DNA from: Pseudonocardia acidicola
Lineage (GTDB): Bacteria; Actinomycetota; Actinomycetes; Mycobacteriales; Pseudonocardiaceae
Assembly (NCBI RefSeq): GCF_012911935.1
Contig: NZ_JAAXLA010000048.1
Location: forward strand, 1 to 51,304
Length of the DNA: 51,304 nucleotides
Reading direction: 5' to 3'
Shown in pieces: positions 24,913 through 33,665 of this stretch; position 1 is the stretch's first letter; every line of letters starts with the position of its first letter. The position numbers and the translations under genes are program-made. The notes under the pieces were generated by a model that was not told the DNA's origin, did not search any database, and was given only the letters and a program-made list of their open reading frames with translations.

Positions 24913-27905
24913 CGGTCGACCTCCTGGGTGAGTGGGGCTGCGGGCGGGGTCGGGGCAGAGCCGGCAGCGGGCACCCGACGTGAGCGCACCCGTCCCATCG
25001 CAGCCAGCGCCGCCGCGAAGATCGCCACGATGGCGATTCCGCCGGCGAGCACCGTCACGATCGTGGGGAGCCCGGAGAGCAGGTGCTGCAGGCCCGTCCC
25101 CGCGACGACGGCGACGACGGTCGGCGGGACGAGCCAGCGGGCGTACCCGAGGAGCACGGACGCCCGGGCGGCCGGCCTGCGCCCGCCGAACGGCACTAGG
25201 AGCAGTACCGCGCTGATGCTGATGCCGGCCGCGTTCGCCAGCGCGATGCCGGGCGCTCCCCAGAACCCGACGACGAGCCCGCCGATGACCGCTGTGGCGA
25301 CCAGCCCCACCGCCATCGCCGCGACCGGCCACCAGCGCCTGCGGTCGGTCGAGAACGCCCGCGACAGGGCGCTGACCAGGGCCTGCCCGAGCAGGCCTGC
25401 CACGTACACGCGGATGACGTCGGCGGTGGCCACGCTGTCGGCCGCGGTGAACTCGCCACGCTGGAACAGCAGCGCCACAACGGGTTCGGCGAACACGACC
25501 AGGAACGCGGTGGCCGCCAGGGTGACCGCGCCGATCACGAGCAGGTCGGTCTCCATCCGGACCCGGGCGCCGTCGGCCTCGTCGGTGTCGGCGCTGCGGG
25601 CGAACGCCGGGAAGGTCACCAGCGCGATCATCAACGCGAGCATCATCGGCATCTGCGCGATCTTCTGCGCGTAGTTGATGTACGTGATGGTGCCCGGCGG
25701 CAGATCCGAGGCGAGGAACCGCTCGACGAAGGTCTGCGCCTGCCGCACCAGCGTGTAGACCACGATCGGCACGAAGGCGCCGAAGGTCACCACGTCGGAC
25801 TGCAGCACGATGCGGCGGGGCAGCCCGACCCGGCGCAGGTAACCGGGCAGCAGGACGCCCAGCATCAGGACACTGCCCGCGACCACGCCGATGGCCGCGC
25901 TGAGCAGCCCCAGGGACCGGTGCAGCAGCAGGATCGCCAGGATCATGCCGACGTTGTTGGCGACGTAGATCGCCGCCGGCGTCACGACGACGTCGAGCGC
26001 GCGCAGCGCAGCGCTGAGGTAGCCGGTGACACCGACCAGCAGCACGCTGATCGCGACCATCCGGGTGCACTGCACGGCGAGCGCGGGTTCGGTCAGGCCC
26101 GGGGCGAGCACTCCGACGAGTAGCGGAGCGCCCAGCGCGATGGCCGCGGACACCACCGCGAGCACGGCGCAGATCCGGGGCAGCATCGCTTCGGCCACCG
26201 CGCGCACCGCGTCCGGACGGTCGCGCCGGGTCAGCGCGTGGGCGACGGCCGGCACGACGACCAGGGCCAGGGCCCCGTCGAGCAGCAGCGGAGCCGCGGT
26301 TTCGGGAACCGTCCAGGCGACGAGGAACGCGTCGGTACCGCCGTTGGCGCCGTACAGGCCGGCGAGGAGCAGGTCCCGGCCGACACCCAGCAGCGAACCG
26401 AGACCGTAGAGCAGCGCCGAGACCGCGGAGGCGCGTACGAGACGCCGCGCTCCGGTGGCACCGGCCCGGGCCCCGGCCGGAGCCGGGCCCGTCGCAGCCA
26501 CCGGGGTGCTCGGCGCGCTCTGCACACGCACCGCCGGTCCGGTGCGCTCACGTACGGGAAACGCCCACCACGCCACCAGGCCCAGCGCGGCGGAGGTCAA
26601 GACCGTCGTGCTGCCGCCGATATCGGAGTAGGCGTAGTCGACGAGGTGCCACACGATCAACGCGACCGCGGTGAGACCCGCCCACCGCCAGGGCGCCGTG
26701 GCGGGGAACCGGACCCGGCGCAGCGCCAGCACGAGCATCGCGAGGAGCCAGCCGAACAGCGCGACGGCGCCGATGATGCCCTGCTCGCTCAGTACCAGGA
26801 GGTAGAAGTTGTGTGGGGAGAGCAGCGGTTCCCGGTAGTAGGTGCCACCCGCCTTGTAGGTGTCACTGCCGGAGGACAGTTCGATCGGCGAGTAGGCGTC
26901 GCGGTACTGCGGAAAGCCCTTGATACCGACGCCGGTGACCGGATGGTCGCGCCAGATGCCCTCGGCCGTCGCCCACAGGTCGTACCGGTCGCTCACCGAC
27001 GAGTCCGGGGCCGCGGTCGACGAGCCGATGGACGCGATGCGGTCGCCGATCGTCGCGGAGCCGATCCCGAGGCCTCCGACCAGCAGGACCCCGATGGCCG
27101 CCGCGCCCACCGCGGTGATCAGCAGCACCCGCCAGCCGGCGAGGGCCAGCACCACGACGACCGCACACACCACCGCGATCCAGCTTCCGCGGCTCAGCGA
27201 GAAGATCAGCGGGACCAGCAGGAAGACCGCGACGGCACCGAGGGCCACCCGCCGCCGGCCACCCAGCGCGACGGCCCCGGCCACCGCGACGACGAGCGCG
27301 TAGCTGACCACGACCGACATTCCCATCACGTCGGTCGCGGCGAAGGTGCCCACGGCGCGGACGGTCGTGCCGGCGTAGGTGGCTCCGCTGCCCGTGGCGT
27401 ACTGCCATACACCGACCGCGCCCTCGAAGACGCCCGAAGCGATCATGGTGCAGCCGAGGAGCGCGAGGTCTCGACGATCCCGCAGCGCGATCACCATGGC
27501 GAGCGGGACGAACACGAAGACCTGCGAGTACCGGATGAAACCGACCAGGCCGTGGGAGAGGTCGTCGGCATGGACCGACGCGATCGCGAGCGCCACGGTG
27601 ACGGCGCCGAAGAGCACGACCGCGCGTCGCGGCAGGGCCAGCCGGCCTCGCAGCAACCGCAGGATGGCGGCGGCGACGAGCAGGAGCGAACTGACATCCG
27701 CCGGCGTCACCGTGACCGAGGTGGGGTCGCCGCTCGCGCCCTGCGGAAGGCAGACCAGAGCGATGGTCAGCGCCGCGAAGACGCTCGGCCGCATGAACAG
27801 ATCGCGAAGTCCGGCGAATCGCCGGGAGTCAGTGGGAACTCGGCCCGAAATCGTGTGCGCCGTGTACGCCGCGTCGATCTCAGGTCGCCTGAGCGTAACT
27901 GTCAC
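24909..27905 (-). CDS. Fusion of O-antigen-ligase/Wzy-type polymerase with MurJ/Wzx-type lipid-linked oligosaccharide flippase
   Basis: About 998 residues and more than twenty membrane helices. Residues about 40-450 resemble the O-antigen ligase/polymerase family: YDLWATAEGIWRDHPVTGVG and SPHNFYLLVLSEQGIIG are its large-loop landmarks. After a Pro/Ala/Gly-rich linker (about 455-485), residues about 490-970 match MurJ/MviN flippases: GVGRDLLLAGLYGANGGTDAF at the start and ITYINYAQKIAQMPMMLA in the centre. One chain would therefore flip the lipid-linked repeat unit and polymerise it outside. It is the first gene of the coupled exopolysaccharide operon. The start is uncertain: GTG 27905 is listed, but ATG 27794, directly before the first helix, is plausible because the codons before it are less GC-biased. 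Confidence 0.87.
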   Translation of the reverse strand: MTVTLRRPEIDAAYTAHTISGRVPTDSRRFAGLRDLFMRPSVFAALTIALVCLPQGASGDPTSVTVTPADVSSLLLVAAAILRLLRGRLALPRRAVVLFGAVTVALAIASVHADDLSHGLVGFIRYSQVFVFVPLAMVIALRDRRDLALLGCTMIASGVFEGAVGVWQYATGSGATYAGTTVRAVGTFAATDVMGMSVVVSYALVVAVAGAVALGGRRRVALGAVAVFLLVPLIFSLSRGSWIAVVCAVVVVLALAGWRVLLITAVGAAAIGVLLVGGLGIGSATIGDRIASIGSSTAAPDSSVSDRYDLWATAEGIWRDHPVTGVGIKGFPQYRDAYSPIELSSGSDTYKAGGTYYREPLLSPHNFYLLVLSEQGIIGAVALFGWLLAMLVLALRRVRFPATAPWRWAGLTAVALIVWHLVDYAYSDIGGSTTVLTSAALGLVAWWAFPVRERTGPAVRVQSAPSTPVAATGPAPAGARAGATGARRLVRASAVSALLYGLGSLLGVGRDLLLAGLYGANGGTDAFLVAWTVPETAAPLLLDGALALVVVPAVAHALTRRDRPDAVRAVAEAMLPRICAVLAVVSAAIALGAPLLVGVLAPGLTEPALAVQCTRMVAISVLLVGVTGYLSAALRALDVVVTPAAIYVANNVGMILAILLLHRSLGLLSAAIGVVAGSVLMLGVLLPGYLRRVGLPRRIVLQSDVVTFGAFVPIVVYTLVRQAQTFVERFLASDLPPGTITYINYAQKIAQMPMMLALMIALVTFPAFARSADTDEADGARVRMETDLLVIGAVTLAATAFLVVFAEPVVALLFQRGEFTAADSVATADVIRVYVAGLLGQALVSALSRAFSTDRRRWWPVAAMAVGLVATAVIGGLVVGFWGAPGIALANAAGISISAVLLLVPFGGRRPAARASVLLGYARWLVPPTVVAVVAGTGLQHLLSGLPTIVTVLAGGIAIVAIFAAALAAMGRVRSRRVPAAGSAPTPPAAPLTQEVDR
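27879..27893. promoter_or_regulatory. Perfect inverted repeat at the 5' end of the exopolysaccharide operon
   Basis: CTCAGG-TCG-CCTGAG is a perfect 6-bp dyad. It lies just inside the coding region if GTG 27905 is used, but about 85-100 bases upstream if translation starts at ATG 27794, where it could act as an operator. Confidence 0.35.
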
Positions 27906-28107
27906 GCCGGTTCTGACCCACTTCCCGGCACTCCCCCGGTCGGATAGGTGCCGGTAACGACACCGCCCGTTCTCCCACACTCATCGACGTGATCGTCGTC
28001 CTGCACGTGCTCTCCCCTCACGGCGCTGAGTTCGCCTGGGAGTCGGCGGCGATCGGATTATCGTTACCCCTGAATGGGGGTAGGCCATCCGGCGGCACGG
28101 CACCGCA

Positions 28108-28470
28108 TCAGGCGTCCGGTCGTCGCATCCTTCGTCGCAACCGGCGCCACGGACCTTCGGCGGAACGGAATGCCGAACACCCCTGGGCACCGCATTGCCC
28201 GCAGTCGCGCCCGGGACGCCAGTGCTCGTGTGCATCCCGGGGATGTCCGCAGACGCACAGGGCGGCAGCACCGGTGGGGCTGGCCGCCGGGGGACACGGA
28301 GGGGCCACTCCCGGCGCAGGCTCCGGCCGTTGCTGTGGGATGAGATCCCCGATCTCCGGGGCGGCGACGACGGCCGGCGGCCGGCTGGAGGACGACGTCA
28401 GCCCCTCGGGTATCACCGTCCGCGGCCCCGGAACCACGCGACGTGACGGTGGCGGAATGGCGTGGCGCAT
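28108..28470 (-). CDS. Small Cys/His-rich protein with probable zinc-binding motif
   Basis: 120 residues from ATG 28470, with AAGGGG five bases upstream. The first 70 residues are Pro/Ala-rich and probably disordered. The C-terminal part has CVCGHPRDAHEHWRPGRDC followed by GQCGAQGCSAFR, that is CxCGHx4HEHx5-6CxxCx4C. This resembles a short motif I recall from uncharacterised actinobacterial proteins (CGH..-HEHYR.G.DC..C). The spacing suits one zinc site. It ends in a very basic tail. Function is unknown. It lies in the gap between the divergent exopolysaccharide operon and the sugar-phosphate transferase gene and has less GC-biased third positions than its neighbours. Confidence 0.65.
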   Translation of the reverse strand: MRHAIPPPSRRVVPGPRTVIPEGLTSSSSRPPAVVAAPEIGDLIPQQRPEPAPGVAPPCPPAASPTGAAALCVCGHPRDAHEHWRPGRDCGQCGAQGCSAFRSAEGPWRRLRRRMRRPDA

Positions 28471-28610
28471 GTCGTCCCCTTGTGGGCCTCAACTGCTGGA
28501 GGCACTCGCTTCAGCGGAACCCGCGATCGGCACTCCGCCGCAGCTCAGAACATCTGCGGCGGGTGTCGGGCGTATTCCGGTAGGGGTCTTCGTGCGGAGG
28601 CAGCCAGGCG

Positions 28611-28826
28611 TTAACGACCAGGCGGACGGGGGTCGGTGGAGGAGGCCGCCGTCCGCGACGAGGCGGGGGACGGGCCGGCCTCGTCGCCCGTCCCGGGCGG
28701 CTCCACCACCGGACGGGCGGCATCGATGCCGTTCCTGCCGGAGCGCCGGATGATCCAGCCGATCGGGAACGCGAGCAACGCGGCGACCGCGATCCAGGCC
28801 GCGATCCAGATCAGAACCGTCGTCAT
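28611..28826 (-). CDS. Small single-helix membrane protein, function unknown
   Basis: 71 residues from ATG 28826, with a G-rich ribosome binding site (GAGGCGGGG) upstream. One strong N-terminal membrane helix (TTVLIWIAAWIAVAALLAFPIGWII) is broken by a proline and followed by RRSGRNG, so the C-terminus should be cytoplasmic. The rest is a Pro/Ser/Ala-rich disordered tail. Such phage-holin-like or PLDc_N-like short proteins are common in actinomycetes and usually unassigned. The longer in-frame start at 28865 adds residues that do not look like part of the protein. Confidence 0.55.
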   Translation of the reverse strand: MTTVLIWIAAWIAVAALLAFPIGWIIRRSGRNGIDAARPVVEPPGTGDEAGPSPASSRTAASSTDPRPPGR

Positions 28827-29272
28827 CGCGCTGCCCCGCCTCTGCGCCGGGTCCACCCTGGACATGCAACGGCGCCCATCGTGGCGAACTCCCCCCGGTT
28901 GCGCTGGCGGTTCTCCTGGTCCAGGATGCCGCGTGACGACGACTGGGGCGTCGTCGGATCAACCAGTCTACGCCCGCGCCCGCGCGAACAACGATCAAAA
29001 AAGCGGGCTATTCGGGCATCCCCCGGCTCACTGTCGCCGGCAGCGGCAGCACGGTCGGACACCGCTTGGTGATTTCGGCCCAACATCGGCGTAACTCTGG
29101 AGCAGTCCGAAGCGACATCACCGCCACAAATTGGGGATATCGGTAGCGCAGCCAGTACTTCGACGGACGCCTATCGAGGGTTCGGTACGAGGGAGATCGA
29201 CGAACGTGTCGCGCCTGATTTCGGTGAAGGAGTTCCCGGCGCATTGGCGCGCCACGAGGATGGGATCATGCG
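28827..29272. other. Intergenic region upstream of the sugar-phosphate transferase gene
   Basis: No convincing gene. The only open frames are short and lack coding bias. It holds a 7-bp stem-loop (GACGACG/CGTCGTC, 28935-28955) without a following T-run, an A-rich patch near 29000, and a less GC-rich stretch (about 29090-29180) that probably contains the promoter for the gene at 29273. No clean -35/-10 pair can be named. Confidence 0.5.
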
Positions 29273-30817
29273 ATGAGTGAGGCTGTGGCTCGGCGACCCG
29301 AGCCCATCGAGCCGCAGCCTGCCGCTCCGTCGATCGGCGGGGCCGGCAGGGTCGCGGCCGGCTCGGCACCCCTGCACGCGGTCCCCGGAGCCCCCGGCTC
29401 CACTGTGGGCAGGGCCGCGGAGAGTGCGCGGCTGTTGGCCGAGCGGGTGAGCGCACGGACCCTGTTCTCCTGGACCGTGGCGGTCGCCGAGCTCACCGCG
29501 TTGGGCGCCGGGGTGCTCGCCGGTTCGGTTCTCGGCGCTGGATGGATCGCCCTGTGCATCGCAGCAGCGATCGTCGTCCGGACCACGATGACCGGCGGCC
29601 TCGACTGGCGGTTCCATCCGTCCGCGTTGGACGACTTCCCGACGATCCTGCGCTCGACCGCCGGCGCAACCCTGCTCGTCGCGGTGGTCCCGCTGCTGGT
29701 ACACGGCTCTGCCGACCCGTTCGGGTACGTCGACGACGCCGTGCTGACCGGGGCGGTGCTGCTCGTCCTCGCCACGACCGGCCGGTTCGCCGCCTACGCG
29801 ACGGTGCGCCGGCAGCGCCGCCACCGCTGCGGGCTCGCCCGGGCGCTGGTCATCGGTACCGGCCGGACCGGCCGCCGGATCGGCGATGCATTGACCACCG
29901 ACCCCACCGGGGGCGTTGAACTCGTCGGGTTCGTCGACGACGAGTTCGACGAAGCCCCGTCGGTGGTGCCGATCGGGAGCCTGGCGGACCTGCCCGACCT
30001 CATCGTCCGCGAGCGGATCGACGTGATCGTGGTCGCGTACTGGCGGGGCTCGTGCGCGGCCGCGGTGGACCCGATGCGGTTGCTGCACGGGCAGCGCTGC
30101 GAGGTGTACGTGCTCCCGAGGTTCCACGAACTGCACGATCGGGCGGGCGACAGTGAGATCGTCGCGGACCTGCCGCTCGACCGATTGCGCCGACCGGCGT
30201 TCCGGCGGCTGTCCTGGCGGGTGAAGCGGGCCCTCGACATCCTGCTGGCCTCGGTCGGCCTGGTCCTCGTCGCACCGGTGCTGGGCATCGTGGCGCTGGC
30301 CGTGCGCCTGGAGTCCGGCCCCGGAGTCATCTTCAGGCAGGAACGCATCGGGCTGCGCGGACGCCCGTTCACGCTCTACAAGTTCCGCTCCCTCACGCCC
30401 GTCGGTGATGAGGGCGAGGTGCGCTGGAACATCGACCAGGACGCGCGGCTGCGTCCGGTCGGGAAGTTCATCCGGACATCGGCGCTGGACGAACTCCCCC
30501 AGCTGGTCAACATCCTCAGGGGCGACATGAGCCTGGTCGGCCCCCGCCCCGAGAGACCGCATTTCGTCGAGGAGTTCAGCCGCACGGTGCCGGGGTACCC
30601 GCACCGGCACCGGATGCCGGTCGGGCTCACCGGGCTAGCCGTGGTGCGCGGCCTGCACGGGGACACCTCGATCCCCGACCGCGCTCACTACGACAACCTC
30701 TACGCCGAGTCGTGGTCGCTCTGGCTGGACGTCAAGATCGTCCTCCGCACGGCGGGGCAGGTACTCGGCAAGATGCGCACGAGATCCCGGTCCGGCCGGC
30801 CCGGACCACCGAGCTGA
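29273..30817 (+). CDS. Polyprenyl-phosphate hexose-1-phosphate transferase (initiating glycosyltransferase, WbaP/CpsE-like)
   Basis: 514 residues. A disordered N-terminus precedes about four membrane helices (about 62-175), a Rossmann-like CoA-binding-type domain (ALVIGTGRTGRRIG) and then the conserved bacterial sugar transferase domain. The last contains KRALDILLASVGLVL, the FRQERIGLRGRPFTLYKFRS block and SALDELPQLVNILRGDMS with SLVGPRPE. These are the catalytic landmarks of enzymes that move a sugar-1-phosphate from UDP-sugar to undecaprenyl phosphate, the first step of repeat-unit assembly. It diverges from the operon at 24909-27905, which supplies the later steps. The sugar is probably glucose or galactose, which the sequence alone cannot settle. 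Confidence 0.91.
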   Translation: MSEAVARRPEPIEPQPAAPSIGGAGRVAAGSAPLHAVPGAPGSTVGRAAESARLLAERVSARTLFSWTVAVAELTALGAGVLAGSVLGAGWIALCIAAAIVVRTTMTGGLDWRFHPSALDDFPTILRSTAGATLLVAVVPLLVHGSADPFGYVDDAVLTGAVLLVLATTGRFAAYATVRRQRRHRCGLARALVIGTGRTGRRIGDALTTDPTGGVELVGFVDDEFDEAPSVVPIGSLADLPDLIVRERIDVIVVAYWRGSCAAAVDPMRLLHGQRCEVYVLPRFHELHDRAGDSEIVADLPLDRLRRPAFRRLSWRVKRALDILLASVGLVLVAPVLGIVALAVRLESGPGVIFRQERIGLRGRPFTLYKFRSLTPVGDEGEVRWNIDQDARLRPVGKFIRTSALDELPQLVNILRGDMSLVGPRPERPHFVEEFSRTVPGYPHRHRMPVGLTGLAVVRGLHGDTSIPDRAHYDNLYAESWSLWLDVKIVLRTAGQVLGKMRTRSRSGRPGPPS

Positions 30818-30838
30818 GGGCACACTGCGCCCGGCCCG

Positions 30839-30844
30839 TAGAGT
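30839..30844 (+). promoter_or_regulatory. Probable -10 element of a leaderless epimerase transcript
   Basis: TAGAGT ends exactly six bases before GTG 30851, the geometry of a leaderless actinobacterial promoter. It lies in the 33-bp gap after the sugar-phosphate transferase gene, so the epimerase can be transcribed independently of it. Confidence 0.55.
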
Positions 30845-30850
30845 CACAAC

Positions 30851-31789
30851 GTGCGCGCTGTCGTGACCGGCGGAGCCGGCTTCATCGGGTCTCACGTCGT
30901 CGACGCCGTCACCCGCGACGACGCCCAGGTCCTGGTGATCGACGATCTGAGCCGCGGCACCAAGGCCAACCTCGCCGACGGCGTGGAGCTCGCCACCATC
31001 GACATCCGCGACGGCGAGGCCGTCCGGCAGGCCTTCCGCGACTTCCGGCCCGACCTCGTCTTCCACCTCGCCGCGCAGATCGACGTCCGGCACTCGATGG
31101 CCGACCCGGCACACGACGCCAACATCAACATCCGCGGCTCGATCAACGTCTTCGCCGCCGCGCAGGAGACCGGCGTGCGGCGGGTGGTCAACACCTCCAC
31201 CGGCGGCGCCATCTACGGCGAGGGTGCACCGGTGCCCACACCGGAGATCACCACACCGGAGCCGGTGTCCGCCTACGGGCTGAGCAAGCTGACGGCCGAG
31301 CGCTACGCCCGCTGGTTCCGCGCTCACGGCGTCGACGTCGTGACCCTGCGCTGCGGAAACGTCTACGGCCCGCGCCAGGACCCGCGCGGCGACGCCGGCG
31401 TCATCGCCCTGTTCTGCGACCGCGCGCTCGCCGGCCGCCGGCCCACCGTCTACGGCGACGGCCGGCAGACCCGGGACTTCGTCTACGCCGAGGACGTCGC
31501 CGCGGCCAACGTCGCCGCCGCCACCGCCGGCGCCCTGCCCCACGCCGAGTACAACATCGGCACCGGAATCGAGGTGACCGTGCTCGAACTGGCCGGCATC
31601 ATCGCCGCCGAGGCCGGCGTCGACCCGGCCGGCTTCGACCCCGTCTTCGCCCCGCCGCGCGCCGGCGAGCTGGCCCGCAGCTGCCTCGACGTGACCCGGG
31701 CGCGGCGCGACCTGGGGCTCGCGCCGCCGACGGCGATCGGGGAGGGGATCTCCCGCACCCTGGCGTGGATCCGGTCCGTATCCGGCTGA
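30851..31789 (+). CDS. NAD-dependent epimerase/dehydratase, UDP-glucose 4-epimerase-like
   Basis: 312 residues of extended short-chain dehydrogenase type. The N-terminus VTGGAGFIGSHVV binds NAD. The active site has STGGAIYG (Ser/Thr) and YGLSKLTAE (Tyr-x3-Lys). RQTRDFVYAEDVA and YNIGTGIEVTV complete the GalE-like pattern. It probably interconverts UDP-glucose and UDP-galactose, or their uronic acid forms, for the polysaccharide pathway. The UDP-glucose dehydrogenase gene, convergent and 16 bases downstream, makes UDP-glucuronate, so UDP-galacturonate is also a possible product. GTG 30851 appears to be a leaderless start. Confidence 0.9.
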   Translation: MRAVVTGGAGFIGSHVVDAVTRDDAQVLVIDDLSRGTKANLADGVELATIDIRDGEAVRQAFRDFRPDLVFHLAAQIDVRHSMADPAHDANINIRGSINVFAAAQETGVRRVVNTSTGGAIYGEGAPVPTPEITTPEPVSAYGLSKLTAERYARWFRAHGVDVVTLRCGNVYGPRQDPRGDAGVIALFCDRALAGRRPTVYGDGRQTRDFVYAEDVAAANVAAATAGALPHAEYNIGTGIEVTVLELAGIIAAEAGVDPAGFDPVFAPPRAGELARSCLDVTRARRDLGLAPPTAIGEGISRTLAWIRSVSG

Positions 31790-31805
31790 GAGGCGACACG
31801 CCCCA

Positions 31806-33224
31806 TCAGCCCGGGCCGTTCGGAGTGCGCGCCATCGGCGACGACGGCCGTCCGTTCCTCTCCCCCGCGCCGTTCGATCGGAAGGGCCATGCGGCAGGCG
31901 TCCGCCGGCCCACCCCCACCCAGGCGAATCCGGCCCGGCGCAGCACGTCGGGATCGAGCAGGTTGCGGGTGTCGACGACCACCGGATGCCGCACGAGACC
32001 CGCCGCGGCATGCCAGTCCAGGCCGCGGAACTGCGGCCACTCGGTGAGGATCACGATCGCGTCGACGTCCTTGGCCGCCGCATACGGGTCGTGGACGAGG
32101 GTGAGCAACGACGGGTCGAGATCGAGCCGGTCGGGCCCCAGCCCGGGGTCGTAGCCGACCAGCTCGGCCCGGGCCTGCCGCAGCAGCGCGGCGACCCCCA
32201 GGGCCGGGGAGTCGCGCAGGTCGTCGGTACCGGCCTTGAACGTCAGGCCCAGCAGCCCGAGCCGCCGACCGGCCAGCGAGCCGGTCCGGCTGCCGGTCAC
32301 GGCGAGGCGCACCTTGTCGACCATGCGCTGGAACTGCCGGGTGTTGGTGTCGATCGTTGCGCGCAGCAGCCGGAACTCGAAGTCTGCGGCGTCGGCGAGT
32401 TGCAGCAGCGCCTGCGTGTCCTTCGGCAGACAGGATCCGCCCCATCCCGGTCCGGGCGCGAGGAAGGCCTGGCCGATGCGGCGGTCGTAGCCGATACCTT
32501 CGGTGACGTCGCAGATATCGGCGCCGAACCGTTCGCACAGCTCGGCGACGGCGTTCACGTAGGACAGCTTCATGGCGAGGAAGCTGTTGGCCGCATACTT
32601 GATCATCTCGGCGCTCGCGGCATCGGTGAGCACAGTGGACGCGCCGAGCCGGGAGTAGAGGGCGGCCACCCGCTCGGCGGCGTTCTGGTCGTCGCTGCCG
32701 ACGACGATGCGGTCGGGATGCAGGAAGTCGTGCACCGCCGAGCCCTCGCGCAGGAACTCCGGATTGCTCACCACCGCGACGTCCGGGCGGCCCAGCAGTT
32801 CGGAGGTCAGCGCCGCGGTCCCGACCGGCACGGTCGACTTGTTCACCACGACGCAGCCCTCCGGCAGCAGGTCGCGGGCCTCCTCCACCACACTCTCGAC
32901 AGCACTCAGGTCGGCCATCCCACCCACCCCCATCGGGGTCGGCACGCAGAGGAAGACGATCTCGGTGGGGTCCCAGTCCCGCTCGAACTCGGCCAGCGCG
33001 GCCGCCACTCCCACGACGAAGGAGAGCCGACCGGCAGCGGCACCTTCCACGACCAGGTCGGTCAGGCCGGGTTCGAGAATGCCGATATCGCCCTGCTCGA
33101 GTCGCTCGACCTTCGCGGGATCGAGTTCGGCGCAGATGACGCGATGGCCCAATGAGGCCAGGCATGCCGCCGTCGTCAGGCCGACATAGCCTGCTCCGAC
33201 CACGACGACCCGCCGTGCGAACAT
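31806..33224 (-). CDS. UDP-glucose 6-dehydrogenase
   Basis: 472 residues. GAGYVGLTTAA is the N-terminal NAD site, NKSTVPVGT and SNPEFLREG lie in the active-site region, KYAANSFLAMKLSYVN holds the catalytic Lys, and GWGGSCLPKDT the catalytic cysteine thiol. LLGLTFKAGTDDLRDSPA is the C-terminal domain landmark. All catalytic residues are intact. It oxidises UDP-glucose to UDP-glucuronate, an acidic building block for exopolysaccharide. ATG 33224 is supported by GGGGG five bases upstream; the reading frame is open further upstream without family similarity. The last 30 residues are a polar tail. Confidence 0.93.
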   Translation of the reverse strand: MFARRVVVVGAGYVGLTTAACLASLGHRVICAELDPAKVERLEQGDIGILEPGLTDLVVEGAAAGRLSFVVGVAAALAEFERDWDPTEIVFLCVPTPMGVGGMADLSAVESVVEEARDLLPEGCVVVNKSTVPVGTAALTSELLGRPDVAVVSNPEFLREGSAVHDFLHPDRIVVGSDDQNAAERVAALYSRLGASTVLTDAASAEMIKYAANSFLAMKLSYVNAVAELCERFGADICDVTEGIGYDRRIGQAFLAPGPGWGGSCLPKDTQALLQLADAADFEFRLLRATIDTNTRQFQRMVDKVRLAVTGSRTGSLAGRRLGLLGLTFKAGTDDLRDSPALGVAALLRQARAELVGYDPGLGPDRLDLDPSLLTLVHDPYAAAKDVDAIVILTEWPQFRGLDWHAAAGLVRHPVVVDTRNLLDPDVLRRAGFAWVGVGRRTPAAWPFRSNGAGERNGRPSSPMARTPNGPG

Positions 33225-33665
33225 GTGCTCCCCCTTCTCGCGCTCACTGACCGATTCGTCATGCCGGTGAAGCAGAAAGGGCGGCGTAGCCTTTTCGCGG
33301 CTCGGTCGGCCGTCCCGCACGGCACCACAACCCTGCGGAATTGCGCGCAAACCGGCCGTGACCAGGGCTTCCCCTCCTGTGTTGCGACTCGACCTGCGTC
33401 GACGAGTTGTTACACCATCAGCCTGTACCGCCGGCCTCGAATGGCGTGGAATCGCACCGTCGTCCGATTCACAGACTATTTGCGTCACAAATAGGAGGCA
33501 GTGGAACGAGCGCACCGGCCGCCACTCGGGGGTCTCGAACTACGCCATTCATCCGATCCCCGCAGGGCCCACCGGCGCACCACCGGGGGACGAAGGGAAC
33601 GGATGACGCAAACGGGGGCGGGGCCACTGCGCCGACCTGTGAATTCGTGATGAGCAGCGGCGAAC
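33225..33665. other. Intergenic region upstream of UDP-glucose dehydrogenase
   Basis: No gene is supported. It must hold the promoter of the minus-strand UDP-glucose dehydrogenase gene. A less GC-rich island at 33470-33495 contains a 7-bp inverted repeat (listed separately) followed by AGGAGG. The GTG two bases after that would open a 49-codon frame without coding bias, which I do not call. Confidence 0.5.
33476..33494. promoter_or_regulatory. AT-rich inverted repeat, possible operator
   Basis: CTATTTG-CGTCA-CAAATAG: perfect 7-bp arms with a 5-base spacer, striking because it is AT-rich in very GC-rich DNA. It lies about 250 bases upstream of the UDP-glucose dehydrogenase start and on the 3' side of the MscS gene. 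It could be a repressor site; a terminator is less likely because no T-run follows. Confidence 0.4.

Noticed and set aside
28935..28955. Stem-loop GACGACG/CGTCGTC considered as a terminator
   Set aside because: No T-run on either side, and such short GC stems are frequent by chance in DNA of this composition.
28823..29086. Minus-strand 87-codon frame next to the small membrane protein
   Set aside because: No family similarity or coding bias, and it overlaps the start region of the better supported 71-residue protein.
29171..30610. A 479-codon minus-strand open frame opposite the sugar-phosphate transferase
   Set aside because: Its product is rich in Arg, Gln, Asp and Gly without domains, typical of antisense frames in high-GC DNA; the plus strand has all the transferase motifs.
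33501..33650. Short frame from GTG 33501 preceded by AGGAGG
   Set aside because: The spacing to the GTG is only two bases, codon bias is absent and the product (many Arg and His) resembles no protein.
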